Shown one piece after another: positions 17,890 to 28,165 of a stretch of DNA of 63,805 bases. Location: assembly GCA_011523545.1 (NCBI GenBank), contig WTGN01000035.1, forward strand, positions 1 through 63,805, in the 5' to 3' direction. The notes beneath the pieces were generated by a model. The model was given only the letters and a program-made list of their open reading frames with translations. It did no database searches and was not told the DNA's origin. Source of the stretch: Chloroflexota bacterium (GTDB taxonomy: Bacteria > Chloroflexota > Anaerolineae > Aggregatilineales > Phototrophicaceae). Made by a program: the position numbers and the translations under genes. Position 1 is the first letter of the stretch, and each line of letters opens with the position of its first letter.

Positions 17890-19032
17890 ATGAATCATGC
17901 ACTGACTGAAACGGACCTGAGGCGGCTGGCGCTGAGCGAGATTGCGCAGGCGCGCGAGCATCTGCGGCTGGCCAGCGATGCTTTGAGCGAGGCGGCGGGG
18001 GCGGAAGTCACAAACAGAACTGCATCCAGCGCGCGCCCCGGCGCGATAGGGGAAACGGTGGTTGATCTGCTTGAATTCGCGCAGGAGATCATCGAGCAGG
18101 CCTTGCCCCGGCAACTGGCGCGGAAAGCGAAGCAGGATGGCGTCGGTTCACGCGAATGGCTAACTCAGGTGTACAAGGTCTCGCTTGCCCCCAGAGGCAT
18201 TGCCGAACCGGTTGCCACCCTTGTCGTGATGCTGGCGGCGGTCAAGTTCGGGCTGCGCCACCAGCTATTGCTGCAAACTGAGACGCGCCTGGGGCTGGCG
18301 CACAAAAGACCAATAAAGCAGCTTGACAGCTTTCTGGAAACTTTCTTGTCCCAAGTCATCGAAGCCGATGCGAGCAATGCCCGTTTCAATGACTGGCTTC
18401 GGCGAACCGTGAAGCAGCATTATCCAGGCTTCCGCAATGGCAATCGCCTGGACCTGCCAAACGGCGGCGTTCTCCAAATTCCGGATGCTTTTGAGTCGAT
18501 CGGCCTAGATACCGCCGCGCCCATCGCCGCTTCCACGTTGACTTCACCGGTCGATCCGACTGCGGCTTTCATCATCCCGCCCGGCAGCGGCTGGCGCATC
18601 ACGCTGGGTTACGGGCAGGTCCTCAACAACGAAGCCTATCCCGCCTTCCATGGCAAGCGTCACAGCGGCATCGACCTTTACAAGCGGGACGGATTCCAGG
18701 CGCCCGTTCACGCCATGCGCCCCGGCCTCGTGATTGAGTCGGTCTATCTGCCCGGAGGCTTTGGAAATACTGTGGTCGTGGAGCACGCGGACGGGACTTG
18801 CCTGCGCTACACGCATCTGGACAAGATGCTGGTTAACATGGGAGATCGCATTGTTCGCGGCCAGCAGATTGGGACGGTCGGCAAAGGCGCGAAGGACGTC
18901 TACCCGGCGCATCTGCATTTGGACATGCCGCGCTCCGAGATCTACGCCCGCGCCAGAACATACTACGACAGCGCGACCGACGTCGCTGAACGTTTCATCA
19001 ATCCGCTGAGCTGGATACCGGCAACCATCTGA
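17890..19032 (+). CDS. M23 (LytM-type) metallopeptidase
   Basis: Predicted peptidoglycan endopeptidase. About 380 residues. The C-terminal third holds the zinc site: RHSGIDLY (about 256-263, HxxxD) and AHLHLDMP (about 339-346, HxH), with YTHLDKM between. The N-terminal 220 residues are helical and not recognised, with one weak hydrophobic stretch (about 110-126) and no clear signal peptide, so export is uncertain. I chose the ATG at 17890, preceded by AAGGGAGCGGAG, over the upstream ATG at 17770 whose extra 40 residues look non-coding. Converges with recG. Confidence 0.85.
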   Translation: MNHALTETDLRRLALSEIAQAREHLRLASDALSEAAGAEVTNRTASSARPGAIGETVVDLLEFAQEIIEQALPRQLARKAKQDGVGSREWLTQVYKVSLAPRGIAEPVATLVVMLAAVKFGLRHQLLLQTETRLGLAHKRPIKQLDSFLETFLSQVIEADASNARFNDWLRRTVKQHYPGFRNGNRLDLPNGGVLQIPDAFESIGLDTAAPIAASTLTSPVDPTAAFIIPPGSGWRITLGYGQVLNNEAYPAFHGKRHSGIDLYKRDGFQAPVHAMRPGLVIESVYLPGGFGNTVVVEHADGTCLRYTHLDKMLVNMGDRIVRGQQIGTVGKGAKDVYPAHLHLDMPRSEIYARARTYYDSATDVAERFINPLSWIPATI

Positions 19033-19103
19033 CATCCGGCGGACCCAGGGCTGCGCGAATCCGGCCGCCCATCGCCGGGCTTGATCAACTGACAGCGGCG
19101 CCT

Positions 19104-21788
19104 TCAGCTAACATCACCGGGGTCGGTGGTCATTCGGCTGACGCGCTGGGCCAGCAACTGATGCTCAGGCAGGGCAAGCGCGGGGTCTTCCTCAATGATT
19201 GTGAGCGCTTCACGGCGGGAGAGCTCGGCGAGGTCAGTGAATTCTTGCCCCAGCAATTGCAAGTAACTTTGGCCGCTCTGCCGCCGGCCCAGCAAATCGC
19301 CAACACCGCGCAGTTGCAGGTCCACTTCGGCGAGATAAAAGCCATCGTTCGATTCTTCCACAGCGGCCAAGCGCCGTTCCGCGACGCTCAATTCTGCGTC
19401 GCCAGCGCGCCCGGCTTGCCCGTCTCGGATCATGTCGATGTCTATCGCCGCCGCCTCATCGGGAATCAAGAAACAATATGCCTGGTCTTCACCCCGGCCG
19501 ACGCGCCCGCGAAACTGATGCAGCTGCGCCAGGCCGAAGCGATTGGCGCCATCGATCGTGATGATGCTCGCGTTGGGAATATCCACTCCAACTTCGGCCA
19601 CCGTGGTTGTCACCATCACATCGTATTGGCCGTCCGCGAACTCGCTCATGAGCTTGTCTTTCTCCGCAGCGCTCATGCGCCCGTGCAGCAAGCAAACGCG
19701 AAAACGAAAGAATACCTGGCTGAGCCGCTCGTAAGCGCTCATGGCGTCGGCAGTTTCCACGGTCTCCGATTCTTCCACCAACGGATGAATAAAAAATGCT
19801 TGCCGCCCGCGCTCCAACTCCGCCGTGACAAATCCATACAGCCTTTCCCGCGCGACCGGGTCCATTATCTTGGTAATGATTTCCTGGCGGCCCGGCGGTT
19901 TCTCGTCGATAAGCGTGATATCCAAATCGGCAAACCAGGTCAGCGCGATGCTGCGCGGATAGGGGGTAGCGCTCATGAAGAGCAGATGCGGATTCTGTCC
20001 CTTGCCACGCAGCGCCGCCCGCTGGTCAACGCCGAAGCGCTGCTGCTCATCAATGACAGCGATCGCCAAGTCATGAAATTCCAGGCCCCGCTGGATTAGG
20101 GCATGCGTGCCGACGACGATGTCAATGGCGCCATCGGCGACGTCCCGGTAGATCGAATCGCGCTCTGATGCGCTCAATGCGCCCGTCAGCAGCGCGACAA
20201 CAGGCTCTTGCTCGGTAGAAATGCGGCTGAAACTTTCCTGGACAGAGCGATAGTGCTGTTCGGCCAGGATACCGGTCGGCGCCATGATCGCCGCTTGCCG
20301 TCCATTGTGCAGCGCCATAGCCAGCGCGCAGATGGCCACCGCCGTCTTGCCGCAGCCAACATCGCCTTGCAGCAGACGGTTCATCGGGACTGCTCCCGAT
20401 ATATCGCGGCGAATATCGGCCACCGCGTTGTTCTGCGCCTTTGTGAATTCATAAGGAAAGGCGGCGCTGATGAATGCGTCCAGAGCGCCGTCGTCGATGC
20501 TGAGTTCCGGGCCGGGCAGGGATTGCCATTCGCGGCGATTCACCAGCAGCGCCAACTGCATCATGAGCAGTTCGTCAAAGGCGAGCCGTCTTCGCGCATG
20601 GTCTCGATGATCCCAGCCCTCAGGAAAATGCGCTTGACGCAGGGCCCAGCCCAAGTCGGCCAATTCGGCCCGATCCAACATGGCCGCTGGCAGTGGATCG
20701 GGCATTTGCTCTTGCCACTCGTCGACAAGCGACTTGACAATGCGCCTGAACTGCCTCGGGCGCAGTCCTTTTGTCATGCGATAAACCGGCACGATGCCAA
20801 TCGTATGCAGATTCTGGCTATCGAGCTCTTCCCATTCTGGATTGGTCATCTGTCTCATATCGCGGAAAAAGGTCACTTTGCCGCTCAGCACGACTTGCAT
20901 CCCGCGCTGCAGCTTGGCCGCCAGGTAATCTTGCCGAAAGAAGCGGACGGACAAGGCGCCCGTGCCATCGGAAACTCGAACAGCCAGGTCCTTGCCGCGC
21001 GCCCGGCTGGAGACCACTTTCGTATGGGTAATGGTGGCGATCACAGTCGCCTCTTCGTCCGCTGGCAAATCTCTGATCGCCAGCAGTTCTGTATAATCGC
21101 GGTACAGCCGCGGCAAATTGAATAGCAAGTCTTGCACCGTAAAGATGTTCATTCGCTCCAGCAATTCGGCGAAGGTCCGGCCAATGCCCTTCACTTCGGT
21201 CGCCGGCGCCTCCAGCGACTCCAGCAAGGTCTGAATCTCTTCAAACGAGCGTTGCGGGCGCGGCTGGCGGGGCGGGCGCGCCAAACGCGGCATAGCGGGC
21301 AAATCCAGCCGGGTGGCATTGGGCCCGCCGGTAAAGTCTTCATCATAAGTGGCGCTGTCATAGGCGTAGGAGCGCTTGTGTTGGCCCCCGCGCCCTGTGT
21401 TCTCCTGACGGCGACCACGCGGTTGGCGCGGCGGCGGCCGTCGGTCTGCCTCGGCCGATGAGCTTGCCTCCGGCTTCAGCTTGTCCAGCCAGGCCGGGAT
21501 GCGGTCCGCGTATTCTCTTGGCGCCGGCGCCCGATTGGTCGCCCGATCCAGCAGATAATTCAGCTTGCCAATGCGCTCGTTATCGGTTTCAAGCCGCTCG
21601 TAGCTATTCAATATGTCAACGATCTCATCTATCAGAATGTGCTGCTCGGCGCGCCGCGCTTGCTCACGGGCTTGTGGCTGCCAGGTCGCCGCATAGGCGC
21701 TCATGCCGCCGACCACCGCCGTATTCCTGGCGCCTTGCTCCCGCTCCAGCTTCAGGATTTTCACCATCGTTTCCAGCGCAGAGGGCAT
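19104..21788 (-). CDS. recG: ATP-dependent DNA helicase RecG
   Basis: Branch-migration helicase that regresses stalled replication forks and processes recombination intermediates. 894 residues, about 200 longer than E. coli RecG. The extra N-terminal region (about 1-200) has a helical part followed by an Arg/Pro/Gly-rich, poorly ordered part (around 120-185). The wedge OB domain follows (VQDLLFNLPRLYRDYTEL), then helicase motifs: Walker A GDVGCGKT near 476, DEQQRFGV near 581 (the usual DEQHRFGV has Gln for His), SATPYPRSIALT, and QFRGRVGRG near 765. Starts 3 bases after the upstream DegV gene, so the block is co-transcribed. Confidence 0.95.
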   Translation of the reverse strand: MPSALETMVKILKLEREQGARNTAVVGGMSAYAATWQPQAREQARRAEQHILIDEIVDILNSYERLETDNERIGKLNYLLDRATNRAPAPREYADRIPAWLDKLKPEASSSAEADRRPPPRQPRGRRQENTGRGGQHKRSYAYDSATYDEDFTGGPNATRLDLPAMPRLARPPRQPRPQRSFEEIQTLLESLEAPATEVKGIGRTFAELLERMNIFTVQDLLFNLPRLYRDYTELLAIRDLPADEEATVIATITHTKVVSSRARGKDLAVRVSDGTGALSVRFFRQDYLAAKLQRGMQVVLSGKVTFFRDMRQMTNPEWEELDSQNLHTIGIVPVYRMTKGLRPRQFRRIVKSLVDEWQEQMPDPLPAAMLDRAELADLGWALRQAHFPEGWDHRDHARRRLAFDELLMMQLALLVNRREWQSLPGPELSIDDGALDAFISAAFPYEFTKAQNNAVADIRRDISGAVPMNRLLQGDVGCGKTAVAICALAMALHNGRQAAIMAPTGILAEQHYRSVQESFSRISTEQEPVVALLTGALSASERDSIYRDVADGAIDIVVGTHALIQRGLEFHDLAIAVIDEQQRFGVDQRAALRGKGQNPHLLFMSATPYPRSIALTWFADLDITLIDEKPPGRQEIITKIMDPVARERLYGFVTAELERGRQAFFIHPLVEESETVETADAMSAYERLSQVFFRFRVCLLHGRMSAAEKDKLMSEFADGQYDVMVTTTVAEVGVDIPNASIITIDGANRFGLAQLHQFRGRVGRGEDQAYCFLIPDEAAAIDIDMIRDGQAGRAGDAELSVAERRLAAVEESNDGFYLAEVDLQLRGVGDLLGRRQSGQSYLQLLGQEFTDLAELSRREALTIIEEDPALALPEHQLLAQRVSRMTTDPGDVS

Positions 21789-21791
21789 GAA

Positions 21792-22649
21792 TCATAGTCT
21801 CCAGTCCGCGTTTAATGTCGCCACGCCGATCGAGCCCGGCCCAATATGGGCGCCAAGGGTCGGCGTTGCTTCGATAAATAGTGTATCAGATGGCGCGCTG
21901 TCTCGAATGGAATCCAGGAACTTCTTCGCGCCTGCCATGTTGGCGGTATGCAAAAGCGCAAGACGCTCCAGAGGCGATTGCGCCAGCGTCAGCGCTCGCA
22001 GTCGCTGCTCGGCGCGCGCCCAGGTGCGCTGCCGTGATATTGCCGAGACCTCGGCATCGCGCACGCTCACGATGGGTCTGATCTTGAGCAGGCTTCCGAT
22101 GCTGGCCGTGAGCGCGTTCACGCGGCCGCTGCGGCGCAGGTATTCCATCGTATCGATAATCGCATACACGCTGGTATGCCGCCTTACGCGCTCGATTGCG
22201 TCAAGCACAGCCTCAAGCCCAAAACCGCCGGCCGCAAGTTCCGCCGCCGCCCACACCTGCAAGCCGATGCCGAAGGTCAATTGCTGGCTGTCAACCAGGG
22301 TGACCCTGTCGCCGCCGACCGCTTCCGCGCCCAGGCGCATCGCATTCAATGTGCCGCTCAGTTTTTCCGGCACGTGGATGGACAGGATGTGGTCGACGCC
22401 ATCAGCAAGAATCGACTGATAAAAGGCGGCTGCGTCGCCGGGGGAGGGCGCGGCGGTTGTCGGCTGCGCTTTCATGTGAGGGAGCTCGTGGTAGAAGCGC
22501 TCTCGATCCAGCGAGACGCCGTCGTCCGGGATGCTCTCGCGCCCGATGTTCACATACGTCGGGATAATATGTATGTTAAGACGGCCGGCGATATCGGCGG
22601 GCAGATCACAGACGCTGTCGGCCGCGATGCGAATGCGGCTAGAAGTCAT
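21792..22649 (-). CDS. DegV family fatty acid-binding protein (FakB-like), copy 2
   Basis: DegV proteins bind a fatty acid and present it to the kinase FakA. 285 residues beginning IRIAADSVCDLPADIAGRLNI, with the family TxSxSDLP-like start, SIHVPEKLSGTLNAMRLGA near 115-135 (the conserved SGTxxxA region, with the ligand Ser/Thr) and a C-terminal IGPGSIGV region. Overlaps the other degV gene by 11 bases. With that second DegV and the DAK2 protein it makes a FakA-FakB-FakB set (known organisation; role inferred). Confidence 0.9.
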   Translation of the reverse strand: MTSSRIRIAADSVCDLPADIAGRLNIHIIPTYVNIGRESIPDDGVSLDRERFYHELPHMKAQPTTAAPSPGDAAAFYQSILADGVDHILSIHVPEKLSGTLNAMRLGAEAVGGDRVTLVDSQQLTFGIGLQVWAAAELAAGGFGLEAVLDAIERVRRHTSVYAIIDTMEYLRRSGRVNALTASIGSLLKIRPIVSVRDAEVSAISRQRTWARAEQRLRALTLAQSPLERLALLHTANMAGAKKFLDSIRDSAPSDTLFIEATPTLGAHIGPGSIGVATLNADWRL

Positions 22650-23514
22650 AATCGAATTCGTCCACCGCTTTCTCGAGGACGGCGACGCCCGTCGCCGCCG
22701 TGCCCAGGTAGGCCGCCATCGTGGCGCTGTACATCGTAAACGGGAAATGCTGCCCGGGGAATTCGAGCGCCAGCCTGTCCTGCATCACGCGCGTTTCTTC
22801 GGTGATATGCGACTGATCTTGCAGGACAACCGCATCCTCTAATTCGGTGAATTCGATCAGGAATTCTACCAGCCGTTCGATGACCTCGCCGCGGCTGCGC
22901 ACCTTTTCGATCACGATAATCTGGCCGCCTTCCAGGCTGACGAAAGGCTTGATGCCCAAATGCGTTGCGAGGATCGCATGAGACGGTTTCATGAAGCCAT
23001 TGGCGCACAAGAAGTCGACATCATCCACACAGTAAACCGAGTAGATTCGATTGACCGCCTGGCGCACGGCCTGGATGACATCTTCCGCCGTCGCCGCATC
23101 GCGGGCGGCGCGCGCGGCGACGCGGATTAGCATCCCCTGCCCGGCGCATAGACTCTGCGAATCGACGACCGCAATCTCGCAGCTGCCGCTCACCTGCTGC
23201 GCGGCCAGGCGCCCATTCTTCCAACTTTCAGACAGCTCGCGCGAAGGGTGCACCGAGATAATCGCGTCGCAAAAGTGGGACAGGCGCGCGTACAACTCCG
23301 CGTAGTCGGTTTCTGACGGCGGCAGGACTTTTGGCGGGCGGCCATGCTTAGTATAGAGTTGAAAGGCCTGTTCGGTTTCGATGTCGATATCCTCCAGGTA
23401 ACGCCTGCCACCGATTTCAATGGTATTTGGCAGAATGGTGACGGGAAAGTGGCGCACGAGACGTGGGTTGGAAAAGCGCGCTCCGCTGTCAGTGACGATG
23501 TGAATTCTTGGCAT
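22639..23514 (-). CDS. DegV family fatty acid-binding protein (FakB-like), copy 1
   Basis: Second DegV paralogue, 291 residues, starting MPRIHIVTDSGARFSN. It carries YLEDIDIETEQAFQLYTKHG, then SVHPSRELSESWKNGRLAAQ, a divergent form of the usual SGTxxSA stretch, so ligand choice may differ from its neighbour. C terminus has a YSATMAAYLGTAATGVAVLE segment, as in other DegVs. Its ATG overlaps the upstream DAK2 stop region by one base and its end overlaps the next degV by 11 bases, showing tight translational coupling. Confidence 0.88.
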   Translation of the reverse strand: MPRIHIVTDSGARFSNPRLVRHFPVTILPNTIEIGGRRYLEDIDIETEQAFQLYTKHGRPPKVLPPSETDYAELYARLSHFCDAIISVHPSRELSESWKNGRLAAQQVSGSCEIAVVDSQSLCAGQGMLIRVAARAARDAATAEDVIQAVRQAVNRIYSVYCVDDVDFLCANGFMKPSHAILATHLGIKPFVSLEGGQIIVIEKVRSRGEVIERLVEFLIEFTELEDAVVLQDQSHITEETRVMQDRLALEFPGQHFPFTMYSATMAAYLGTAATGVAVLEKAVDEFDYDF

Positions 23515-25133
23515 TATTCAACACTTATCAAGAATGGATATAAAGATTGCCCGCCAAAAATGATCTCGAATTCTAATTCCATAAGCGGCGCTTTCAAACG
23601 CTCAACCAATTCTGCGGCCGCGCGTTCCGTATAGCCGCCGCCGAAATATATTGTAGCAAGCTCGAGATCTTGCAGGTCCAGCTCGGCGAAGGCGCCAAGC
23701 GCCGCGATGTCGATGTCGGCGGAAGCGGAACGGATCTCGCCGTCAACGAGAGCGATAAAGTCATTTCGCTTTATCTGCAATCCGCCATACGTTGAGTCAC
23801 GGGTAGCGCGCGTGATTTCGATTGAGATGGTCGCGGCGCTCGCGGCGCTCATCTGCTCAATGGTCGCATCAAGATCGGCCTTGGCGTCCGGCGCGTCGCC
23901 GAAAGCGAGCATGGCGCTGATGCCCTGCAGAACCGACTCAGTGGGCAAGACTCGCACCCGTTCGCCCTCAATCATATCGGCCGCCTGTTGCGCCGCCAGC
24001 ACAATATTGCGATCATTTGGCAGGATGACGATCGGGCGGGATGGCAATTGCTGGATTGCAACCAGAAAGTCTTCGGTTGACGGATTGTGGCCGGCGCCGC
24101 CATTGATAATTGCCTCGCAATTCAAGTCGCGGAAAACCGCCTGCATGCCGTCGCCTTCGACGACCGCGACGACCGAGAATTCCGCCGAATCGCTTGTTGG
24201 CGTCGCTGCCCGAGCGCGCTGGCGGACCAAGCCGCGCTGGTACTGCATGTCCATATTTTCGACGACAACGTCATCAAGAGCCGCGCCCGTCTTCAGCGCG
24301 TAATCAAGCGGAAGCGCCGGATTGTTCACATGAATATGCACCTTTATCGTCCGCCTGTCGCCGACCACAATCACCGACCAGCCCATTGCTTCCAGATCTT
24401 GCCGGGCGCGCGCGATGTCGAGGTCCTCGCCAATCATCAGGAATTGCACATCATAGCCGTAAGCTCCACCAGCGGCCACGCCCCGAATCTCGCGCGCATG
24501 TTCCGCCAGGCCAGGCGGCATGGCCGATTGATCGCCCAGCATTCCCTGGAGAAAACAAACCAGGCCCATCCCGCCGGCATCGACAACGCCCGCCTCTTTG
24601 AGAATCGGCAGCAGATTCGGCGTGTTTTCCAGCGAAGCCAGGGCGGCGGCGGTCATCGCTTCCAGCATATCTTTGAGCGCGGCGCCGCAAACATCGGCCT
24701 GCCCCAAGCATTCGACAGCCTCGCGCGCCACCGTGAGCATCGTGCCTTCAGTTGGCGCTGTCAGGGACCGATAAGCTTGCTTGACCGCGGCTTGACAGGC
24801 GCGCCTAAACAGCGAAGGCGTCAGCGTTGGCCCCCGCAGCCCATCGGCGAAGCCCTTGAGCAGCTGCGACAGGATCGTCCCGCTGTTGCCGCGCGCGCCC
24901 ATCAACGCACCATGAGCAAATCGAGCGGCGATCAGGCCGGCATCCGCGCTGTCGTCTTCGGCGATTTCTTCATAAGCCCGCCGCAGGGTGTGATACATAT
25001 TGATGCCGGTATCGCCATCCGGGACGGGAAAAACATTAAGCTGATTGACGAGTTCGACATGCTGCGAAAGTCTGTCGACGCCGGCGTGAAAGCCGCGTTT
25101 CAACCGCCGCCCGTCTATACTAGAAGTCGCCAT
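23514..25133 (-). CDS. DAK2 domain protein, FakA-like fatty acid kinase subunit
   Basis: Probable catalytic subunit that phosphorylates fatty acids bound to DegV/FakB proteins; the acyl phosphate feeds membrane lipid synthesis. 539 residues: N-terminal Dak2/DhaL kinase domain with NVFPVPDGDTGINMYHTL (about 33-50, metal/ATP site) and GARGNSGTILSQLLKGFA (about 77-95), then GGMGLVCFLQGML near 190 and a DegV-like C-terminal domain with GGAGHNPSTEDFL and ILPNDRNIVLAAQQAAD near 360. Overlaps rpe by 14 bases and degV by 1 base, so it is co-translated with them. Confidence 0.9.
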   Translation of the reverse strand: MATSSIDGRRLKRGFHAGVDRLSQHVELVNQLNVFPVPDGDTGINMYHTLRRAYEEIAEDDSADAGLIAARFAHGALMGARGNSGTILSQLLKGFADGLRGPTLTPSLFRRACQAAVKQAYRSLTAPTEGTMLTVAREAVECLGQADVCGAALKDMLEAMTAAALASLENTPNLLPILKEAGVVDAGGMGLVCFLQGMLGDQSAMPPGLAEHAREIRGVAAGGAYGYDVQFLMIGEDLDIARARQDLEAMGWSVIVVGDRRTIKVHIHVNNPALPLDYALKTGAALDDVVVENMDMQYQRGLVRQRARAATPTSDSAEFSVVAVVEGDGMQAVFRDLNCEAIINGGAGHNPSTEDFLVAIQQLPSRPIVILPNDRNIVLAAQQAADMIEGERVRVLPTESVLQGISAMLAFGDAPDAKADLDATIEQMSAASAATISIEITRATRDSTYGGLQIKRNDFIALVDGEIRSASADIDIAALGAFAELDLQDLELATIYFGGGYTERAAAELVERLKAPLMELEFEIIFGGQSLYPFLISVE

Positions 25134-25812
25134 AGGCGTCTTTCAGCGCGGCCGCGCGCCGCAATTCCTCGATTCCGGCGGCGATGCCATGCTGGTGCTG
25201 GAAGACGCAGGTGCCGGCGATTGCAATGGTAGCGCCTGCCGCCTCCACAGTCCTGATCGTATCAGCGTTGATGCCCCCGTCGACTTCAATCTCAATATCG
25301 CGGCCGCTTTCGGCGGCCATCCGGCGCAGGGCGCGGATCTTTCTCGTCATGCCGGCGATAAAACGCTGGCCGCCAAAGCCCGGGTTCACGGTCATGATGT
25401 TGACGATTTGCGCCATGTCGAGGATTTCGCAAAGCGCCGACGCCGGCGTATGCGGATTCAGCGCCACGCCCGGGCGGCAGCCGAGCGCGTCAATCTGCCC
25501 GAGGACGCGATGCAGGTGGGTACAGGCTTCGACGTGAACGCTGATCGACGCGGCGCCGCTATCAGCAAAGTTTTGCAGGAATCGCTCCGGCGCATCAATC
25601 ATAAGATGAACATCCAGCGGAATGGTTGCCACCCTGGCCACCGCCGCCACAACCAGCGGACCCATTGTGATATTGGGGACGAACTGCCCGTCCATAATAT
25701 CGATATGGATCAGGTCGGCCCCCGCTTCTTGCGCCAGCTGCACCTGCTCGGCCAGGCGGCCGAAATCGGCTGCCAGGATGGATGGCGCGATTTTGATTGA
25801 ATTCATCGCCAT
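25120..25812 (-). CDS. rpe: Ribulose-phosphate 3-epimerase
   Basis: Interconverts ribulose 5-phosphate and xylulose 5-phosphate in the pentose phosphate pathway. 230 residues, normal length; TIM barrel with IAPSILAADFGRL at the start, HIDIMDGQFVPNITMG (about 36-51, His/Asp metal ligands), PLDVHLMI (about 66-73), VNPGFGGQRFI (about 140-150) and EVDGGINADTI (about 178-188). ATG at 25812 has a GAGA six bases upstream; the second Met two codons later could also serve. First gene of the rpe-fakA-degV-degV-recG block. Confidence 0.95.
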   Translation of the reverse strand: MAMNSIKIAPSILAADFGRLAEQVQLAQEAGADLIHIDIMDGQFVPNITMGPLVVAAVARVATIPLDVHLMIDAPERFLQNFADSGAASISVHVEACTHLHRVLGQIDALGCRPGVALNPHTPASALCEILDMAQIVNIMTVNPGFGGQRFIAGMTRKIRALRRMAAESGRDIEIEVDGGINADTIRTVEAAGATIAIAGTCVFQHQHGIAAGIEELRRAAALKDAYGDF

Positions 25813-25866
25813 TGGATATCTCAGCGCTCGTCTCTGCGCCCGTATGATCTTACTGCTTCAACCTGC

Positions 25867-26991
<1,125 letters not shown>

Positions 26992-26995
26992 AGGA

Positions 26996-27946
26996 TTATC
27001 CAGTCACAAATGGCAATAGATTGTAGACGGCGTGCGCGATGATGGCGGCGCTCGTGCAGAAACGCAGCCTGAGCCAGGAGAAGCCAAGCGAGACGGCGAA
27101 CAAGATCAACAGAGCAGGCGTAAGCCCATATTGAAGATGGCCCACAGAGAAAAAGAGCGAAGTCAGAAACACGCCGAAGACCGGCTGCAGCGCGCCGCGA
27201 AAGAATATCTCTTCGGACACGGCAGGTACGACCGCCAACATCAGCGCCGCGGCTGGCGATCCGGAAAAGACTTGGAAGTATTGGCGAGCCAACTCGGTCT
27301 GCTCTTGAAAGACATCGACGGGCGCAGTCAGCTCCCAGACAGCCGCCGCCCCGGTCGACAGCATCCAAAGCCCAACGCCGACGGTCAGGCTTATGCCCGC
27401 CTCCCATGGCGTCGGCATCTGTAGGCACAGCCGGCGCAGTACATCCGGCAGCCGCCGGCGCATGGCCCAACCGACACCCAGGAACGCCGCCGCCAAATGC
27501 AGCGCGCCGGTGCCGAGCAATAAGAGCATGGCATCAGGCAGCGCGATGACAAAGCCCTCGCCGTCGCTCGCTATTTCGTTTGTCAAGTTTATCCCCAACA
27601 GCATCAGAAATCCCAAAATCAAAAGAAACGCGGCCGTGCGATGCACCGGCTTGTCGGGGTCGAATGCGGGCGCCCCAGCAACGCTCAAGCGCCGAACGGC
27701 AGCCGCGCACCATCGCCATAGCCCGCTGACGTTCACGAACCCAAATGTCAGAATCGCCAGAAATGGATAAAGACGTTTGCGCCCGTCCGCGAAGTTTGCC
27801 ACGCCGATCAGGGGTAGAACATAAGCGGCAATCAGAAATAATTCGAGCAAGTGCGCTGCATTCCAGTCGCTCGGGTTTTGGCGCGGGCGGGAGATACATT
27901 GACAGTTGGTTGACCGTATGCTAGCATATCGACGCTGCCACGTCAC
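26996..27946 (-). CDS. CPBP family intramembrane metalloprotease
   Basis: CAAX-protease/bacteriocin-processing family membrane protein. About 8 hydrophobic segments in 316 residues, with the three family motifs near the C terminus: SEEIFFRG (EExxxR), FFSVGH and HAVYN. The open frame begins with GTG at 27946, but the first 30 residues are polar and unusual and this stretch overlaps a strong tRNA promoter on the opposite strand (27899-27927). A TTG at 27850 (before LLELFLIAAYVL) is a likely alternative start. Immediately upstream of rlmN. Confidence 0.83.
   Translation of the reverse strand: MTWQRRYASIRSTNCQCISRPRQNPSDWNAAHLLELFLIAAYVLPLIGVANFADGRKRLYPFLAILTFGFVNVSGLWRWCAAAVRRLSVAGAPAFDPDKPVHRTAAFLLILGFLMLLGINLTNEIASDGEGFVIALPDAMLLLLGTGALHLAAAFLGVGWAMRRRLPDVLRRLCLQMPTPWEAGISLTVGVGLWMLSTGAAAVWELTAPVDVFQEQTELARQYFQVFSGSPAAALMLAVVPAVSEEIFFRGALQPVFGVFLTSLFFSVGHLQYGLTPALLILFAVSLGFSWLRLRFCTSAAIIAHAVYNLLPFVTG
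27899..27927 (+). promoter_or_regulatory. Promoter for the tandem serine tRNA genes
   Basis: Perfect TTGACA (27899-27904), 17-base spacer and TAGCAT (27922-27927), ending 30 bases before the first tRNA. The -10 box is inside a perfect 12-base palindrome TATGCTAGCATA (27917-27928). Confidence 0.7.
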
Positions 27947-27957
27947 GGCTAAACGTT

Positions 27958-28044
27958 GGAGAGGTGGCCGAGTGGTTTAAGGCGATGGTCTTGAAAACCA
28001 TTGTACGGTCCTCCGTACCGCAGGTTCGAATCCTGTCCTCTCCG
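27958..28044 (+). tRNA. trnS: tRNA-Ser (anticodon TGA)
   Basis: 87 bases. Acceptor stem GGAGAGG pairs with CCTCTCC before discriminator G (28044). The anticodon stem ATGGT/ACCAT encloses loop CTTGAAA, anticodon TGA. A long variable arm (TACGG...CCGTA) marks a class II tRNA, and GGTTCGAATCC is the T loop region. No CCA is encoded. Confidence 0.97.
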
Positions 28045-28077
28045 CCTTAACCACCTTAACAACTGCATAGTCTATAT

Positions 28078-28165
28078 GGAGAGGTGCCAGAGTGGTTGAT
28101 TGGGGCCGCCTGCTAAGCGGTTGTACCTGTTAAGGGTACCGCAGGTTCGAATCCTGTCCTCTCCG
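28078..28165 (+). tRNA. trnS: tRNA-Ser (anticodon GCT)
   Basis: 88 bases, 33 bases after the first tRNA. Same acceptor and T arms; the last 32 bases of the two genes are identical. Anticodon stem GCCGC/GCGGT with loop CTGCTAA gives anticodon GCT. Long variable arm as expected for serine tRNA. No CCA is encoded. Confidence 0.97.

Noticed and set aside
24087..25232. 381-residue open frame on the plus strand
   Set aside because: Antisense to the FakA-like gene and rpe; no domain seen.
27958..28165. Genomic island inserted at the serine tRNAs
   Set aside because: No integrase, no att-like direct repeat beyond the shared tRNA 3' ends, and flanking genes look ordinary.
28078..28165. Short direct repeats at the tRNA genes as a CRISPR-like array
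   Set aside because: Only two units, and they are explained by conserved tRNA arms.
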